Source: Magnetococcales bacterium
Lineage (GTDB): Bacteria > Pseudomonadota > Magnetococcia > Magnetococcales > Magnetaquicoccaceae
DNA: 64,000 bases
Direction: 5' to 3'
Assembly (NCBI GenBank): GCA_015231375.1
Contig: JADGBT010000008.1
Coordinates: 49,394 to 113,393 of the forward strand
Notes under the pieces: generated by a model
Database searches by the model: none
Told to the model about the DNA's origin: nothing
Seen by the model: only the letters and a program-made list of their open reading frames with translations
Shown here: positions 1 through 9,300 of the stretch, in pieces
Numbering within the stretch: the stretch's first letter is position 1
Layout of the letters: every line of letters starts with the position of its first letter
Translations under genes and position numbers: made by a program

Positions 1-32
1 ATTTTCCCGGGAGCACGCGCATATCCACCAAT

Positions 33-542
33 CTAACGACCGGCCCTGGCAGGGGCCAACGGGACAAAACTCTCCCCGTCGATCACCGGGGCCGACGCCG
101 ATGGGGACTCCCGACTGCTGGGAGCGCGATCGATGGCCTGGAGCCAGTTCAACACCCCTTCCACTCGGGCCGGCCCCTGAACCGCCGACTCGCCCGGATG
201 GAACTGATCGTGACAGAAGCGCTCCATGGCCTGCGCGCTGGCGTCGTTCTGGACCCCGGAGAGATGGCGGAGCAGGCAGTGGTCGTAGGCGTACAGCTCA
301 TCCTCTTTTTCCGGGCGGATCTCCAGGGTCTGGGAGTCCGGTGCGACAGAAAAACGACGGGTGCAGGCCTGTTGCAGATGCTGGGCGGCCAGGGCGCTGC
401 GCGCGGGTTTCACGTGGTCCAGCAGACAGGAGCGCAAGGGTTCGGAGGCGGTCCCGGCGGCGGCGTGGGCCGCGCCACCGCACAGCCACCACACCACTGC
501 CGCAAGCGCAAAGAGGCCAAAGGACGGGATGGACATGATCAC
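33..542 (-). CDS. small exported four-cysteine protein (VF_A0006-like)
   Basis: A 169-residue protein with an N-terminal hydrophobic signal peptide that appears to end near AAHAAAG. The mature part holds two similar units of about 27 residues. Each begins with a Cys-Leu-Leu-x-His motif (SCLLDH and HCLLRH) and ends with a second Cys (QQACTRRF and ERFCHDQF), so there are four cysteines in two C-x19-C repeats. This spacing resembles the VF_A0006 four-cysteine family of periplasmic proteins of unknown function. The cysteines could form disulfides in the periplasm. The C-terminal 40 residues are Pro/Ser/Ala-rich and probably disordered. It stands alone, and the DNA downstream is outside the window. 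The family assignment rests on the Cys spacing only. Confidence 0.55.
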   Translation of the reverse strand: MIMSIPSFGLFALAAVVWWLCGGAAHAAAGTASEPLRSCLLDHVKPARSALAAQHLQQACTRRFSVAPDSQTLEIRPEKEDELYAYDHCLLRHLSGVQNDASAQAMERFCHDQFHPGESAVQGPARVEGVLNWLQAIDRAPSSRESPSASAPVIDGESFVPLAPARAGR

Positions 543-714
543 CGATTTTCACCACTCCGGGCCGGAAAGGATAGCGTTGCAGATGCGCACTCAAGGGATT
601 CCAAGATCAGTGTAGCCGGTTTGCCCCACCGCGTCCACGTTGTGAGAACACCCTCCATTCGTTAATATCGGCACAAAAATGGATCGTCATGAATCTGGAA
701 TCAACAACCGCATT

Positions 715-1377
715 TCATTCCATTTTTCCAACCAAAGAAAGCAGTCTGTCCCGAAAATAAGCGAAACTTCTGGAGTGGTTATTCGCCACATCCATACAAG
801 GAGAAATCTCTTCAGCCCACTTTGACTTCTCGGTCCCGATAGCCTGCCAGCCTTGAGCCATAAGCTTTCTTGCACCTCCGGGATAGACGGCATCGGCCAA
901 CGTTTCCCACGTTCCACAAATACTGTCCTGGTGATAACTGGCAAGGATATCATTTTTTGTTCTTGGATAGTCTTTTCTTATGGCGTTGAAATCGCCAAGA
1001 AACCAAGCCTCACCTTCTTCGATGGCTAGGCAGAAATACGTTTGCGGGGCAGGGTTGCACGTACTCAGGATCTGTCGCAGTTCATGGCGAAAGGCCTTCA
1101 GGCACTTGTCATCCAGGTCGCAGACGACGATCACGGCGGCTTGGTAGTCGACTGGGTAACTGGAGAAGGTGTTTCCATACCCTCGCAGGAGCCTGGGAAG
1201 TTGATCCAGCAAGATCCTCTTGCCTGGATCCGATGCGCCACGAAGATCGCGTGGAATTCGGCCTATCCCCTTGTAAAAGTGGACAATGAAAGTGTGATCT
1301 GTCCCGATGATCATCGGGATCAGGATATCCAGGGCTTTTTTCCCGGATTGATCTTCCACGAGAATCTCAAAATGCAT
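715..1377 (-). CDS. DUF4276-type TOPRIM-like protein, partner of upstream ATPase
   Basis: About 220 residues from the ATG at 1377, chosen because the conserved core starts there (MHFEILVED). The acidic motif VEDQSGKKAL near the start and the later VVCDLDDKC match the Glu and Asp-x-Asp positions of a TOPRIM-like fold. A third block, IEEGEAWFLGD followed by KDYPR, is typical of DUF4276 proteins. TOPRIM domains use these acids to bind metal for nucleic-acid cleavage. It begins 5 bases after the stop of an AAA_21-type ATPase, so the two form an operon. Such ATPase/TOPRIM pairs occur in anti-phage modules such as OLD- and PARIS-like systems, and a defence role here is inferred. GC content is lower than in the flanks, consistent with transfer. 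Confidence 0.7.
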   Translation of the reverse strand: MHFEILVEDQSGKKALDILIPMIIGTDHTFIVHFYKGIGRIPRDLRGASDPGKRILLDQLPRLLRGYGNTFSSYPVDYQAAVIVVCDLDDKCLKAFRHELRQILSTCNPAPQTYFCLAIEEGEAWFLGDFNAIRKDYPRTKNDILASYHQDSICGTWETLADAVYPGGARKLMAQGWQAIGTEKSKWAEEISPCMDVANNHSRSFAYFRDRLLSLVGKME

Positions 1378-1382
1378 GACGG

Positions 1383-2672
1383 TCACCGGGCATCCAGGTA
1401 GTCGCTGTACCACAGACCACCGAGAGGGATCCCTTCTTTCACCATGTTTTGGACGATTGGATCATGATTGGCCCGGCGGATGCTGGAAAAGCCATCCCGC
1501 CCCTTTTCAAGAACCCAGACTTCATCGGGGTCAAGCGCATCAACCAGGTATGGCTGGTGGGTCGTGATAAAGACCTGAGATCCCCCTTTGCGACCAGTGG
1601 CATGCTCCCGGAATTCCCGAGCCAGGATTTCCAACAATTTGTGATAAAGCCCGTTTTCCGGTTCTTCGATGCAAATAAAAGGTGGTGGTGTCGGGTCTTC
1701 CAGAAGCAGAAGATAGGCGAAGACCTTCAATGTTCCGTCTGACATTTGTTGAGCGTAGAAGGGATCCTTGAATCCTTTATCATTGAATCGCAACAAAAGT
1801 CTGCCATCATCCGTTTTTCTGGTATCGATCCTGTCGATCCCAGGAATCCGCTCGGAAATCCTGGATAGAATACGCTTGAGTTTATCCTTGTGTTCCCGTT
1901 CCATGAACTGAACAACGTTGCTGAGGTTGTCTCCATGCAGGTTCAAATGTTTCTGCGGCCCGGCAAGAGGCAAGCCGCGTGCCGCATCAGGCGTGAAATA
2001 ACTGAGATACCAACCTTCGATATATTGGCGAAACGCCGAGATTCTAGGGTGTTGCTTCAAGGAACCAAGGGTCGCGATTCCAAGTTTCCTGTTGTCAGAG
2101 AGTTCCACCACTTCTGTCTCTGTACTCTCTTCGCTGTCAATTTCAAACAAATCGCGGAGAAACGCGTCCAAATCATCGGCCCTCCTCTCCTCATCGATTT
2201 GTTTCCCATCCAGTTCACCTTTCCAGGCTACTCCCTTGCCACTGTTCAAGATCAGGAATGAAAATGGCCAGCCACGCGTTTGCCCGCTCCTGCGCTGGCG
2301 CAAACGTTCTTTCGATACAAAGGGACGACCAGTCCTATCCAGATCGATTTCAAGCTCATAGGTGATGGGTCGGGCATTGCCGTCTTCCTTGTAATAGACA
2401 ATGAAACCGATGGGTTCTTGAACGCCTTGCGAGCGGATGCGCTCAAAACCACCACGTCCGCGCATGTCGCACGCTTCTTCCACGCCTGCTTTCAGACAAT
2501 CCGCCAAAAAGCCGAAAGCGTCGAACAGGGTGCTTTTACCGACGCCGTTCTTGCCAATCACAACGGTCATCGGAGTCAATGGCGATGCAGCCTGCATATT
2601 CCACAATTTCCCCAAAGTCACGTCGCGCAAGGCTCGAAAATTTCTGATTTGGAACCCTTCGATTTTGGCCAT
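1383..2672 (-). CDS. AAA_21-type ABC/SMC-like ATPase of two-gene module
   Basis: About 429 residues from the ATG at 2672, which is preceded by a GGAAAAG-type ribosome site; an upstream in-frame ATG at 2708 is possible. The N-terminus (KIEGFQIRNFRALRDV) is typical of RecF/OLD-like ATPases. The Walker A motif is GKNGVGKST. An ABC-signature-like region (QMSDGTLKVFAYLLLL) precedes a Walker B (FICIEEPENGL), followed by a switch region FITTHQPYLVD. These proteins sense or bind DNA ends and drive an attached or partner nuclease. The DUF4276 gene directly downstream is the obvious partner. The region from about 660 to 2760 has clearly lower GC than the rest of the window. Confidence 0.8.
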   Translation of the reverse strand: MAKIEGFQIRNFRALRDVTLGKLWNMQAASPLTPMTVVIGKNGVGKSTLFDAFGFLADCLKAGVEEACDMRGRGGFERIRSQGVQEPIGFIVYYKEDGNARPITYELEIDLDRTGRPFVSKERLRQRRSGQTRGWPFSFLILNSGKGVAWKGELDGKQIDEERRADDLDAFLRDLFEIDSEESTETEVVELSDNRKLGIATLGSLKQHPRISAFRQYIEGWYLSYFTPDAARGLPLAGPQKHLNLHGDNLSNVVQFMEREHKDKLKRILSRISERIPGIDRIDTRKTDDGRLLLRFNDKGFKDPFYAQQMSDGTLKVFAYLLLLEDPTPPPFICIEEPENGLYHKLLEILAREFREHATGRKGGSQVFITTHQPYLVDALDPDEVWVLEKGRDGFSSIRRANHDPIVQNMVKEGIPLGGLWYSDYLDAR

Positions 2673-2813
2673 TAGATCTTTTCCGTTCCAGGGCATGTTG
2701 ACATTCAATTCTTGGATTACACCTGCTTTGGGACAGAATATGGATCAAACTATTGAAGATCAACCGATCCCAGACCCATCAATCTCAATCACGCTTCCCG
2801 AAAAGGAAACGGG

Positions 2814-3200
2814 TCAACGGGCCGGGACCAGAGGGGTGGCGAAGGCCGGAGGGGTGGCGAAGGCCGGAGGGGTAGCGAACGCCGGAGGGGTGGCGAAGGC
2901 CGGAGGGGTGGCGAAGGCCGGAGGGGTGGCGAAGGCCGAAACCGATGTAGCGCCCTGGGTGGCCGGCGTGGTCGGGGTGGCGCCCTGGGTGGTCGGGGTG
3001 GCCCCCTCCTGGGTGATCGGCGTGGTCGTGGCAGCCGGTGTGGAGGCCGTGGGCGCAACGGGGGTGGTCTGCTCGCCTCCGGCCCGGGTGGCGGAGGGAG
3101 AAGCGGCACTCCCGCCTGAAACGCCCTCTGCGGAGGCCCACGCCCCGGAAGCCGACAGCAAGACCCCACACACCATCCAGACTGTCAACAAGACACGCAT
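2814..3200 (-). CDS. secreted low-complexity protein with FATPPA repeats
   Basis: A 128-residue protein with a clear signal peptide (MRVLLTVWMVCGVLLSASGAWA). It continues with a Ser/Thr/Pro/Ala-rich stretch and ends in five FATPPA hexapeptides plus a sixth partial copy. This frame was chosen because it alone carries a signal peptide. Other frames are also open here because an 18-bp unit cannot introduce a stop in just one copy. No known domain is seen. It may be a periplasmic or surface disordered protein. It ends shortly before the start region of the neighbouring ATPase and is in the same orientation. Confidence 0.5.
   Translation of the reverse strand: MRVLLTVWMVCGVLLSASGAWASAEGVSGGSAASPSATRAGGEQTTPVAPTASTPAATTTPITQEGATPTTQGATPTTPATQGATSVSAFATPPAFATPPAFATPPAFATPPAFATPPAFATPLVPAR
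2829..2933. repeat. 18-bp tandem repeat encoding FATPPA
   Basis: Five complete 18-bp units of the form GGTGGCGAAGGCCGGAGG, plus part of a sixth, are head to tail. One unit differs (GTAGCGAAC in place of GTGGCGAAG). Read on the minus strand they encode FATPPA. Copy number is likely to vary between strains by slippage. Confidence 0.85.
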
Positions 3201-3424
3201 GACTGTTTCTCCCGACCCCGGTTGCGCCGCTCCAAAGCCAAAAAACGCTTCAAGACCCCTTTCAGCCTATCACCTTCGACCCTGGCCGGACCACCTCAAA
3301 ACCGTGGCGAACCTGTCTGCATCTTCAATCGAAAGCCCATCCAGACGATCCGCGAAAGCGGATCTCCCGCATCGCAACCCGCATTGTGCGCGGATTTCCG
3401 CAGGAGCGCGGCCATGGAATCGCT

Positions 3425-3453
3425 TTGCTGAAACGCCGACAACCCGCTATGAT
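3425..3453 (+). promoter_or_regulatory. candidate sigma70 promoter for the ABC permease
   Basis: TTGCTG at 3425-3430 and TATGAT at 3448-3453 are separated by 17 bases. It lies about 120 bases upstream of the ABC-2 permease start in the 370-base gap 3201-3571. That gap otherwise holds only a small hairpin (ATCCGC, GAAA loop, GCGGAT, near 3350) and no convincing gene. Confidence 0.4.
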
Positions 3454-3571
3454 GCCTCCCGGTCCCGAACCGACACAACCCCGGCTGAAGCCCGCAAGAC
3501 AGGCCGGTGAACCAAAGATTTCCGATTCAACCGTACCCTGGCCCCGGAGGGCCTGCCGAGGTGATTGCCCG

Positions 3572-4342
3572 ATGCGTCGTTTTCTGCCCACGCTTTTGTT
3601 CATCCAGGTGTGGCGCCGCCATCTGATGGTGTGGCGCAAAAATGCCGCCTCGTCCCTGGTGGGCAATCTGGGAGAGCCGTTCTTGTACCTGCTGGGCATG
3701 GGCTACGGACTGGGACGCTATGTGGAGTCCATGGGGCCGGTGTCGTATCCGGTCTATCTGACCGCCGGCATTCTGGCCTCCAACTCCATGAACGCCGCCA
3801 CCTTCGAGGCGATCTACGGAGGCTTCACCCGCATGACCCGCCAGCAGACCTTTCACGCCATGCTGGCCACGCCGGTGGGCATCGCCGACATCGTGGCCGG
3901 AGAGGTGACCTGGGCCGCGACCAAATCCTTGTTTTCCGGATCGGCGATCCTGCTGGTGGGGGCGATCATGGGCGCCATTCCGGAAACCACCGCGCTGCTG
4001 GCCTTGCCGGTGGTGTTCTTGTCCGGGGTGGTCTTCGGATCTCTGGGAATGATCATGACCGCGATCTCACCCAATTATGATTTTTTCATGTATTATTTCA
4101 CCCTGGTCATCACGCCCATGTTTCTGTTCTGCGGGGTCTTCTACCCCCTGGAAACCCTCCCGCTCCCGTTGCGGGTGATCGCGGAGTTTCTGCCCCTGAC
4201 CCATGTGGTGGCCCTGATCCGTCCACTGACCACCGGAATGCCGTTTGAACATCCCTGGTGGCACCTGGGCGTGCTGCTGGCGTGCGCCATCGTGTTCTTT
4301 CCCTTGGCCGTCAAACACATCTCCCGGCGCATCATCGTCTGA
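3572..4342 (+). CDS. ABC-2 type transporter permease, NodJ-like
   Basis: About 256 residues from the ATG at 3572; the longer upstream frame has no membrane or signal character. The sequence (RRFLPTLLFIQVWRRH, then WRKNAASSLVGNLGEPFLYLLGMGYGLG) is typical of the NodJ/ABC-2 membrane family, which exports lipo-oligosaccharides, polysaccharides or drugs with a separate ATPase. Six hydrophobic segments are visible and the length is normal for NodJ (about 260). The usual NodI-like ATPase gene is not adjacent on either side within the window, so the energising subunit must be encoded elsewhere. The substrate is unknown. Confidence 0.8.
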   Translation: MRRFLPTLLFIQVWRRHLMVWRKNAASSLVGNLGEPFLYLLGMGYGLGRYVESMGPVSYPVYLTAGILASNSMNAATFEAIYGGFTRMTRQQTFHAMLATPVGIADIVAGEVTWAATKSLFSGSAILLVGAIMGAIPETTALLALPVVFLSGVVFGSLGMIMTAISPNYDFFMYYFTLVITPMFLFCGVFYPLETLPLPLRVIAEFLPLTHVVALIRPLTTGMPFEHPWWHLGVLLACAIVFFPLAVKHISRRIIV

Positions 4343-4407
4343 AAAGCACAACGTTCCAGCGATCACCCCTTGCCCGCAAGGATCGAACACCACACAATCA
4401 AAAAGGA

Positions 4408-4437
4408 TTGGCGAAAAGAACAGGATTCTCTTATAAT
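4408..4437 (+). promoter_or_regulatory. sigma70-like promoter of the SCP2-like gene
   Basis: TTGGCG at 4408-4413 and a perfect TATAAT at 4432-4437 are separated by 18 bases. The predicted transcript has a leader of about 120 bases before the ATG at 4564. Confidence 0.6.
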
Positions 4438-4459
4438 CCAGGGCTATTTTGAACCAAAG

Positions 4460-4510
4460 ACCCGGTACGGGAGTCACCGGGTGCTGAATTGGTGAGGCCG
4501 ACCCTGTCGG
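4460..4510 (+). promoter_or_regulatory. structured 5' leader with two hairpins
   Basis: Within the leader of the SCP2-like gene, ACCCGGT (4460-4466) pairs with ACCGGGT (4476-4482) around a 9-base loop. A second short stem, CCGAC/GTCGG, lies near 4498-4510. No T-run follows, so neither is a terminator. They could stabilise the mRNA or regulate translation. No known riboswitch class was recognised. Confidence 0.35.
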
Positions 4511-4563
4511 ATCACGCGCAGCCTGCACTCAAATAAAAGAAAATTCAAAGGAGAATCAAACAC

Positions 4564-4959
4564 ATGTCCGACCTGTTTTCCGCGCAATGGATGAACCGTT
4601 TCCAGACCGAATGGAACAACGAACCCGACCTGTCCGATGCCCTGGCCAAGATCGGTTTCAATTCCACCATCGCCTATGGAATCGAAGGCGAGGACGCACC
4701 GCGCGGGGTGCTGGTGATCGAAGGTGGCAAGGCGATCAAAAGCGGCGCGTTTTCCGGTGAGGAAGTCAACTGGGATCTGCGCGCCAGCGAAGAGAACTGG
4801 GGCAAATGGATCGAAAAGGGATTGGGCATGATGGGACTGGGCATGGCCTACACCACCCGCAAACTCAAGTTCGAAGTGGGCGACTACGGCGCGATGATCA
4901 AGGATCCCCGCATGGCCGGACCGTTCATCAAGTCCTTCACGGTGATGGGACGGGTGTAA
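4564..4959 (+). CDS. SCP2-like small lipid-binding-type protein
   Basis: A 131-residue soluble protein starting at an ATG with a good Shine-Dalgarno sequence (AAAGGAGAATC) nine bases upstream. The layout resembles a stand-alone SCP2 sterol-carrier fold: an N-terminal helix (FSAQWMNRFQTEWNN), a central beta region with GVLVIEGGKA, and a C-terminal DPRMAGPFIKSFTVMGRV. Such proteins bind hydrophobic ligands in the cytoplasm, but the ligand is unknown. No signal peptide is seen. It has its own promoter and a structured leader, which suggests high or regulated expression. Family assignment is moderate. Confidence 0.5.
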   Translation: MSDLFSAQWMNRFQTEWNNEPDLSDALAKIGFNSTIAYGIEGEDAPRGVLVIEGGKAIKSGAFSGEEVNWDLRASEENWGKWIEKGLGMMGLGMAYTTRKLKFEVGDYGAMIKDPRMAGPFIKSFTVMGRV

Positions 4960-5045
4960 TCATCGGTTTTCCCACGGTTTGCTCGCATACGCCCCGGCCC
5001 AGCCAAGCCGGGGTATTCTCGCACGGTCAAGGGGGCACGCACGTC

Positions 5046-6230
5046 ATGACAAGCAAAAAAACGCTCACCGCGCTTTTCTCCGCGCTCCTGGTGACTCTGG
5101 CCGCGCCACAAGCACGAGCCGAGGGGAACATCATCACGGTCGAAGCCGGATCCATCGGCGCCACCACCACGCTGGGCGGGACGGTGGTCCCCTTCAAAGA
5201 GGTCTCCTTCACGGCGCAAATGCCCGGACGGGTGGAATATCTGGCCGGCGTGGAAGGGGACTGGTTCAAAAGCGGTACGGTTCTGGTGGCCCTGGACAAC
5301 GACGATCTGCTGGCCATGCGCCGTTCGGCCCAGGCCGCACTGGAAGCGGCGGACATCAACTGGAAAAACGCCCGGGTGCAATACACCCGTCAGGTCTACA
5401 GCGGCTCGGACTACGGCGGAGCCGACAACACCGGCATGGGCATGCCCCGCATGCTCGATTACATGGTCACCCGCCCCATGAGCAGCATGGTGGGTCTGGA
5501 CAACCCGGAACTCTCCCGTCGCGCCCGGATCTACAACCAGGGCACCCAGATCGATCAGGCCCAGTCGGCCCGCACCCAGGCCCAGGCCAAACTCCAGGAA
5601 CTCGAAGCCAAACTGCGGGATACCAAATCCATCGCGCCGTTTTCCGGGGTTATCGTGGCCAAACACATCGAAAAAGGCAATACCGTGCAACCCGGCATGC
5701 CGCTGCTCACCTTGGCCGACACCCGCCATCTGCAAATCAAGGTGGACATCCCGGCGCGCCTCATGCCGGGCCTCCAGAAAGATATGACCATCCCGGCCAA
5801 GCTCGACGTGGGCGATACCCGCGTCGAAACCCGCGTGGCCCAGATCTATCCCATGGCCGATTCCCAACGGCATACGGTCACCGTCAAGCTCGACCTGCCC
5901 AAAGACGCCCCCGGCGGACCCGGCATGTACGCCGAAGTGATGATTCCGGATGTCAGCACCCCGGTGAAAAATCTGCCCATCGTGCCCAAGTCAGCGGTCA
6001 TCTGGCGGGGCAGTCTGCCCGCCGTGCTGGTGGCCCCGGAACAGCGGGGCGGCGAACCGGCTTTGCGCATGATCCGTCTGGGAGGCTTTGTGGACGACAA
6101 ATCGGTCAGCGTGCTGTCGGGATTGTCGATCGGAGAACGGATCCTCTCCACCCCGCCCAGCGGCATGGCCACGGACTGGAATCCCGCCGCCGGACAACCG
6201 GTGGGCAAAAAACTGGAAAAGCAGCATTGA
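5046..6230 (+). CDS. RND efflux periplasmic adaptor (membrane fusion protein)
   Basis: About 394 residues from the ATG at 5046, the first to give a signal peptide (TALFSALLVTLAAPQARA). The two halves of a lipoyl/barrel-sandwich domain are visible (GRVEYLAGVEGDWFKSG and APFSGVIVAKHIEKGNTV). They flank an alpha-hairpin of about 110 residues rich in Gln and Ala that should contact an outer-membrane channel. Beta-barrel and membrane-proximal domains follow. The RND permease is 100 bases downstream, so the two form an export operon. No TolC-like gene is adjacent. Substrate cannot be told from the sequence. Confidence 0.85.
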   Translation: MTSKKTLTALFSALLVTLAAPQARAEGNIITVEAGSIGATTTLGGTVVPFKEVSFTAQMPGRVEYLAGVEGDWFKSGTVLVALDNDDLLAMRRSAQAALEAADINWKNARVQYTRQVYSGSDYGGADNTGMGMPRMLDYMVTRPMSSMVGLDNPELSRRARIYNQGTQIDQAQSARTQAQAKLQELEAKLRDTKSIAPFSGVIVAKHIEKGNTVQPGMPLLTLADTRHLQIKVDIPARLMPGLQKDMTIPAKLDVGDTRVETRVAQIYPMADSQRHTVTVKLDLPKDAPGGPGMYAEVMIPDVSTPVKNLPIVPKSAVIWRGSLPAVLVAPEQRGGEPALRMIRLGGFVDDKSVSVLSGLSIGERILSTPPSGMATDWNPAAGQPVGKKLEKQH

Positions 6231-6329
6231 CCCCTTCCGCATGACCGGCGTGGCCAACCAGACCCGCCGGTCAGGCTCCTCCCTCTCCCATCGACGGCCT
6301 TGAACCCAAGAGACCCGGAAGCGCGGACC

Positions 6330-9300
6330 ATGACGACGACCAGCAAAGAATCCCTCACCCCACCTCCCATCCCGACCACCATGCGACACGATCTCGGGGT
6401 GGCGGGATCCATGGCCAAGATCTTCATCCATTCGCCGCTTTCGCCGCTGCTGCTGTTCGCCTGTCTGGCCATGGGCATCATGGGACTGATCCTCACTCCC
6501 CGACAAGAAGATCCCCAGATCTCGGTGCCGATGGTGGACATCTTCGTGCGCTACACGGGCGCGTCGGCAGATCAGGTCTCCTCGCTGGTGGCCGAGCCGC
6601 TCGAACGGATCATGAGCGAGATCAAGGGGGTGAAGCATGTCTACTCCGCCTCCCTGCGGGGCCAGGCCATGGTCACGGTGGAGTTCGACGTGGGCGAAGA
6701 CATGGAGGCTTCCTTAGTCAAGCTGTATGACAAGATGGAATCCAACATGGATCTCATGCCCCCGGACGTGATGAAGCCCCTGGTCAAACCCAAGGCGGTG
6801 GATGACGTGCCGGTGGTCACCTTGACCCTGTGGTCCAACGACGTGGACGACTCGGCCTTGCGGATCTTGTCCTTGGATGTGCTCCAGAAACTCAACGAGG
6901 TGGAAAACGCCAGTCAGGGATTCGTGGTGGGCGGACGACAGGAACAGATCCGGATCGAAGTCTCCCCGGAACGGCTCAACGGCTTCGGCATCAGCCTCGA
7001 CCAGATCGCCCAGACCGTCCGCACCGCCAACAGCGAAAAAGGACTCGGCAGCGTGGAATCCGCCGATCAGGGGTTCCAGGTCTACTCCGGCTCCTTCTTG
7101 AAAAACGCCCATGACGTGGCCCGCCTCATGGTGGGCACCCAGGGAGGCAACCCGATCCGGGTGCGCGACGTGGCCGAGGTCTACTCCGGTCCGGAAGAGA
7201 CCAGCCGCATGGTCACCTACACCACCGGCAAGGCCGCGCTGGATTCAAAAGGACTCAAGGCCGAACAGGCCCCGGCGGTGACCATCGCCATCGCCAAGAA
7301 AAAAGGCGCCAACGGCGTCACCGTGGCCAACGGCGTGCTGGCCAAGGTCGAAGAACTGAAAGGCCGTCTGATCCCCAGCAACGTGCATGTGGCCGTGACC
7401 CGCAACTATGGCGAAACCGCCAACGAAAAGGTCAACGAACTGCTGTTCAAACTGATGATCGCCACGCTGGCGGTCACCCTGCTGGTGTGGTACACCCTGG
7501 GCTTCAAACCCGCCACCGTGACCTTGATCGTCATCCCGGTGGTCATCCTGATGACCGTCTTCGCCGCCTTGATCATGGGCTACACCATCGACCGGGTGAG
7601 CCTGTTCGCCTTGATCTTCTCCATCGGCATCCTGGTGGACGACGCCATCGTGGTGGTGGAAAACATCTACCGGCGCTGGCTGCTGGAAGATAAATGTTGC
7701 CATCTGATCTCCATCGACGCGGTGCGCGAGGTGGGCAATCCCACCATCCTGGCCACCTTCACCGTGATCGCCGCCCTGCTGCCCATGGGCTTCGTGCGCG
7801 GCATGATGGGACCGTACATGCTGCCGATTCCGGCGCTGGGATCGGTGGCCATGGTCTTTTCGCTGTTCGCGGCCTTCATCTTCACCCCCTGGCTGGCCCA
7901 GTTGATCAAACCGAGCATGCGCTCCTTGCATCACCACTCGGACAAGGAACTCAAAGGCTCCGAACGGCTGGAACGGTTCTTCCGCTGGATCATCCCCGCG
8001 CTGCTGGACAGCAAGATCAAAGGCTACGGCTTTCTCTTCGCGCTGGTGGGACTGTTCTTCCTGACCATGGTACTGTTCTACACCACCGGGGTGACGGTGA
8101 AGATCATGCCGTTGGACAACAAGCCGGAATTCAATGTGGTCATCAACCTGCCGGAAGGCACGGCCATGCCCAAGACCGCCAATCTGGCCCAACGCATGAC
8201 CCTGGCCCTCAAGGACCAGATCCCGGAAATCACCGCCATGCAGACCTACATCGGCACGGCTTCGCCCTTCAATTTCAACGGCATGGTGCGTCACTACTAT
8301 CTGCGTCAGGACTCCTGGCACGCAGACATCCAGGTGCAACTGCTCCACAAGAGCAAACGGACGCGCACCAGCCACGACATCGCCATCAACGCCCGTCGGC
8401 TTCTCACCCCCATGGCCAACGAGCTGGGAGGTCGCATCGAGGTGGTGGAGATGCCTCCGGGACCGCCGGTGCTGCAATCGGTGGTGGCGGAAGTGACCGG
8501 TCCGGATGCCGAAACCCGGCGCCGTCTGGCCAAGGACATGGAAGCGATGTTCCGCAAATCCCCCTCTTTGGTGGATGTGGACACCTACATGCGCGAACCC
8601 TACGAAATCTGGCGCTTCGAGGTGGATACGGAAAAAGCGGTACGCCGTGGCATCACCGTGGACGCCATCAACCGCAATCTGGGCATGGCCATGGGTGGCG
8701 CCCAGTTGGGGGATGTGAAGCGGGGCAGCGTGCTGGAACCGACCTATATCGTGATCCAGGTGCCGATGGAGGTGCGCTCCAACATCTCCAGCCTGGGCGA
8801 TCTGCCCATCAGCACCCCCCAGGGCAAAACCGTGCCGTTGGGTGAACTGGGTCGTTTCGTCAAACAACCCCACGATCCGATCATCTTCCACAAGGATCTG
8901 CGCCCGGTGGAGTACGTGACCGCCGAGGTGGAAGGCCGACTGGACGCCCCCATCTACGGCATGATGGACGTGGAAAAAATGTTGAAGGACTACACCGCTC
9001 CCGACGGAGTGAAGATCAGCGGCGAAATGATGGGTCCGCCCAAAAGCTACACCCAGTCGGCCTTCGAGTGGACCGGCGAGTGGACCATCACCTATGAGAC
9101 CTTCCGGGATATGGGTCTGGCGTTTGGCGTGGCCTTGATTCTGATCTACATGCTGGTGGTATGGGAATTCGGCAATTTCTTGTTGCCCGCCGTGATCATG
9201 GCGCCGATCCCCTTGACCCTGCTGGGCATTCTGCCGGGTCACTGGATGATGAACGCCAAATTCACCGCCACCTCGATGATCGGTTTCATCGCGTTGGCGG

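Noticed and set aside
2829..2933. CRISPR array
   Set aside because: The units are 18-bp head-to-tail repeats without spacers and form part of a coding frame. No cas genes are present in the window.
2785..3171. Two other open minus-strand frames over the FATPPA repeat
   Set aside because: They are open only because the repeat unit is a multiple of three. They lack a signal peptide or known pattern, unlike the chosen frame.
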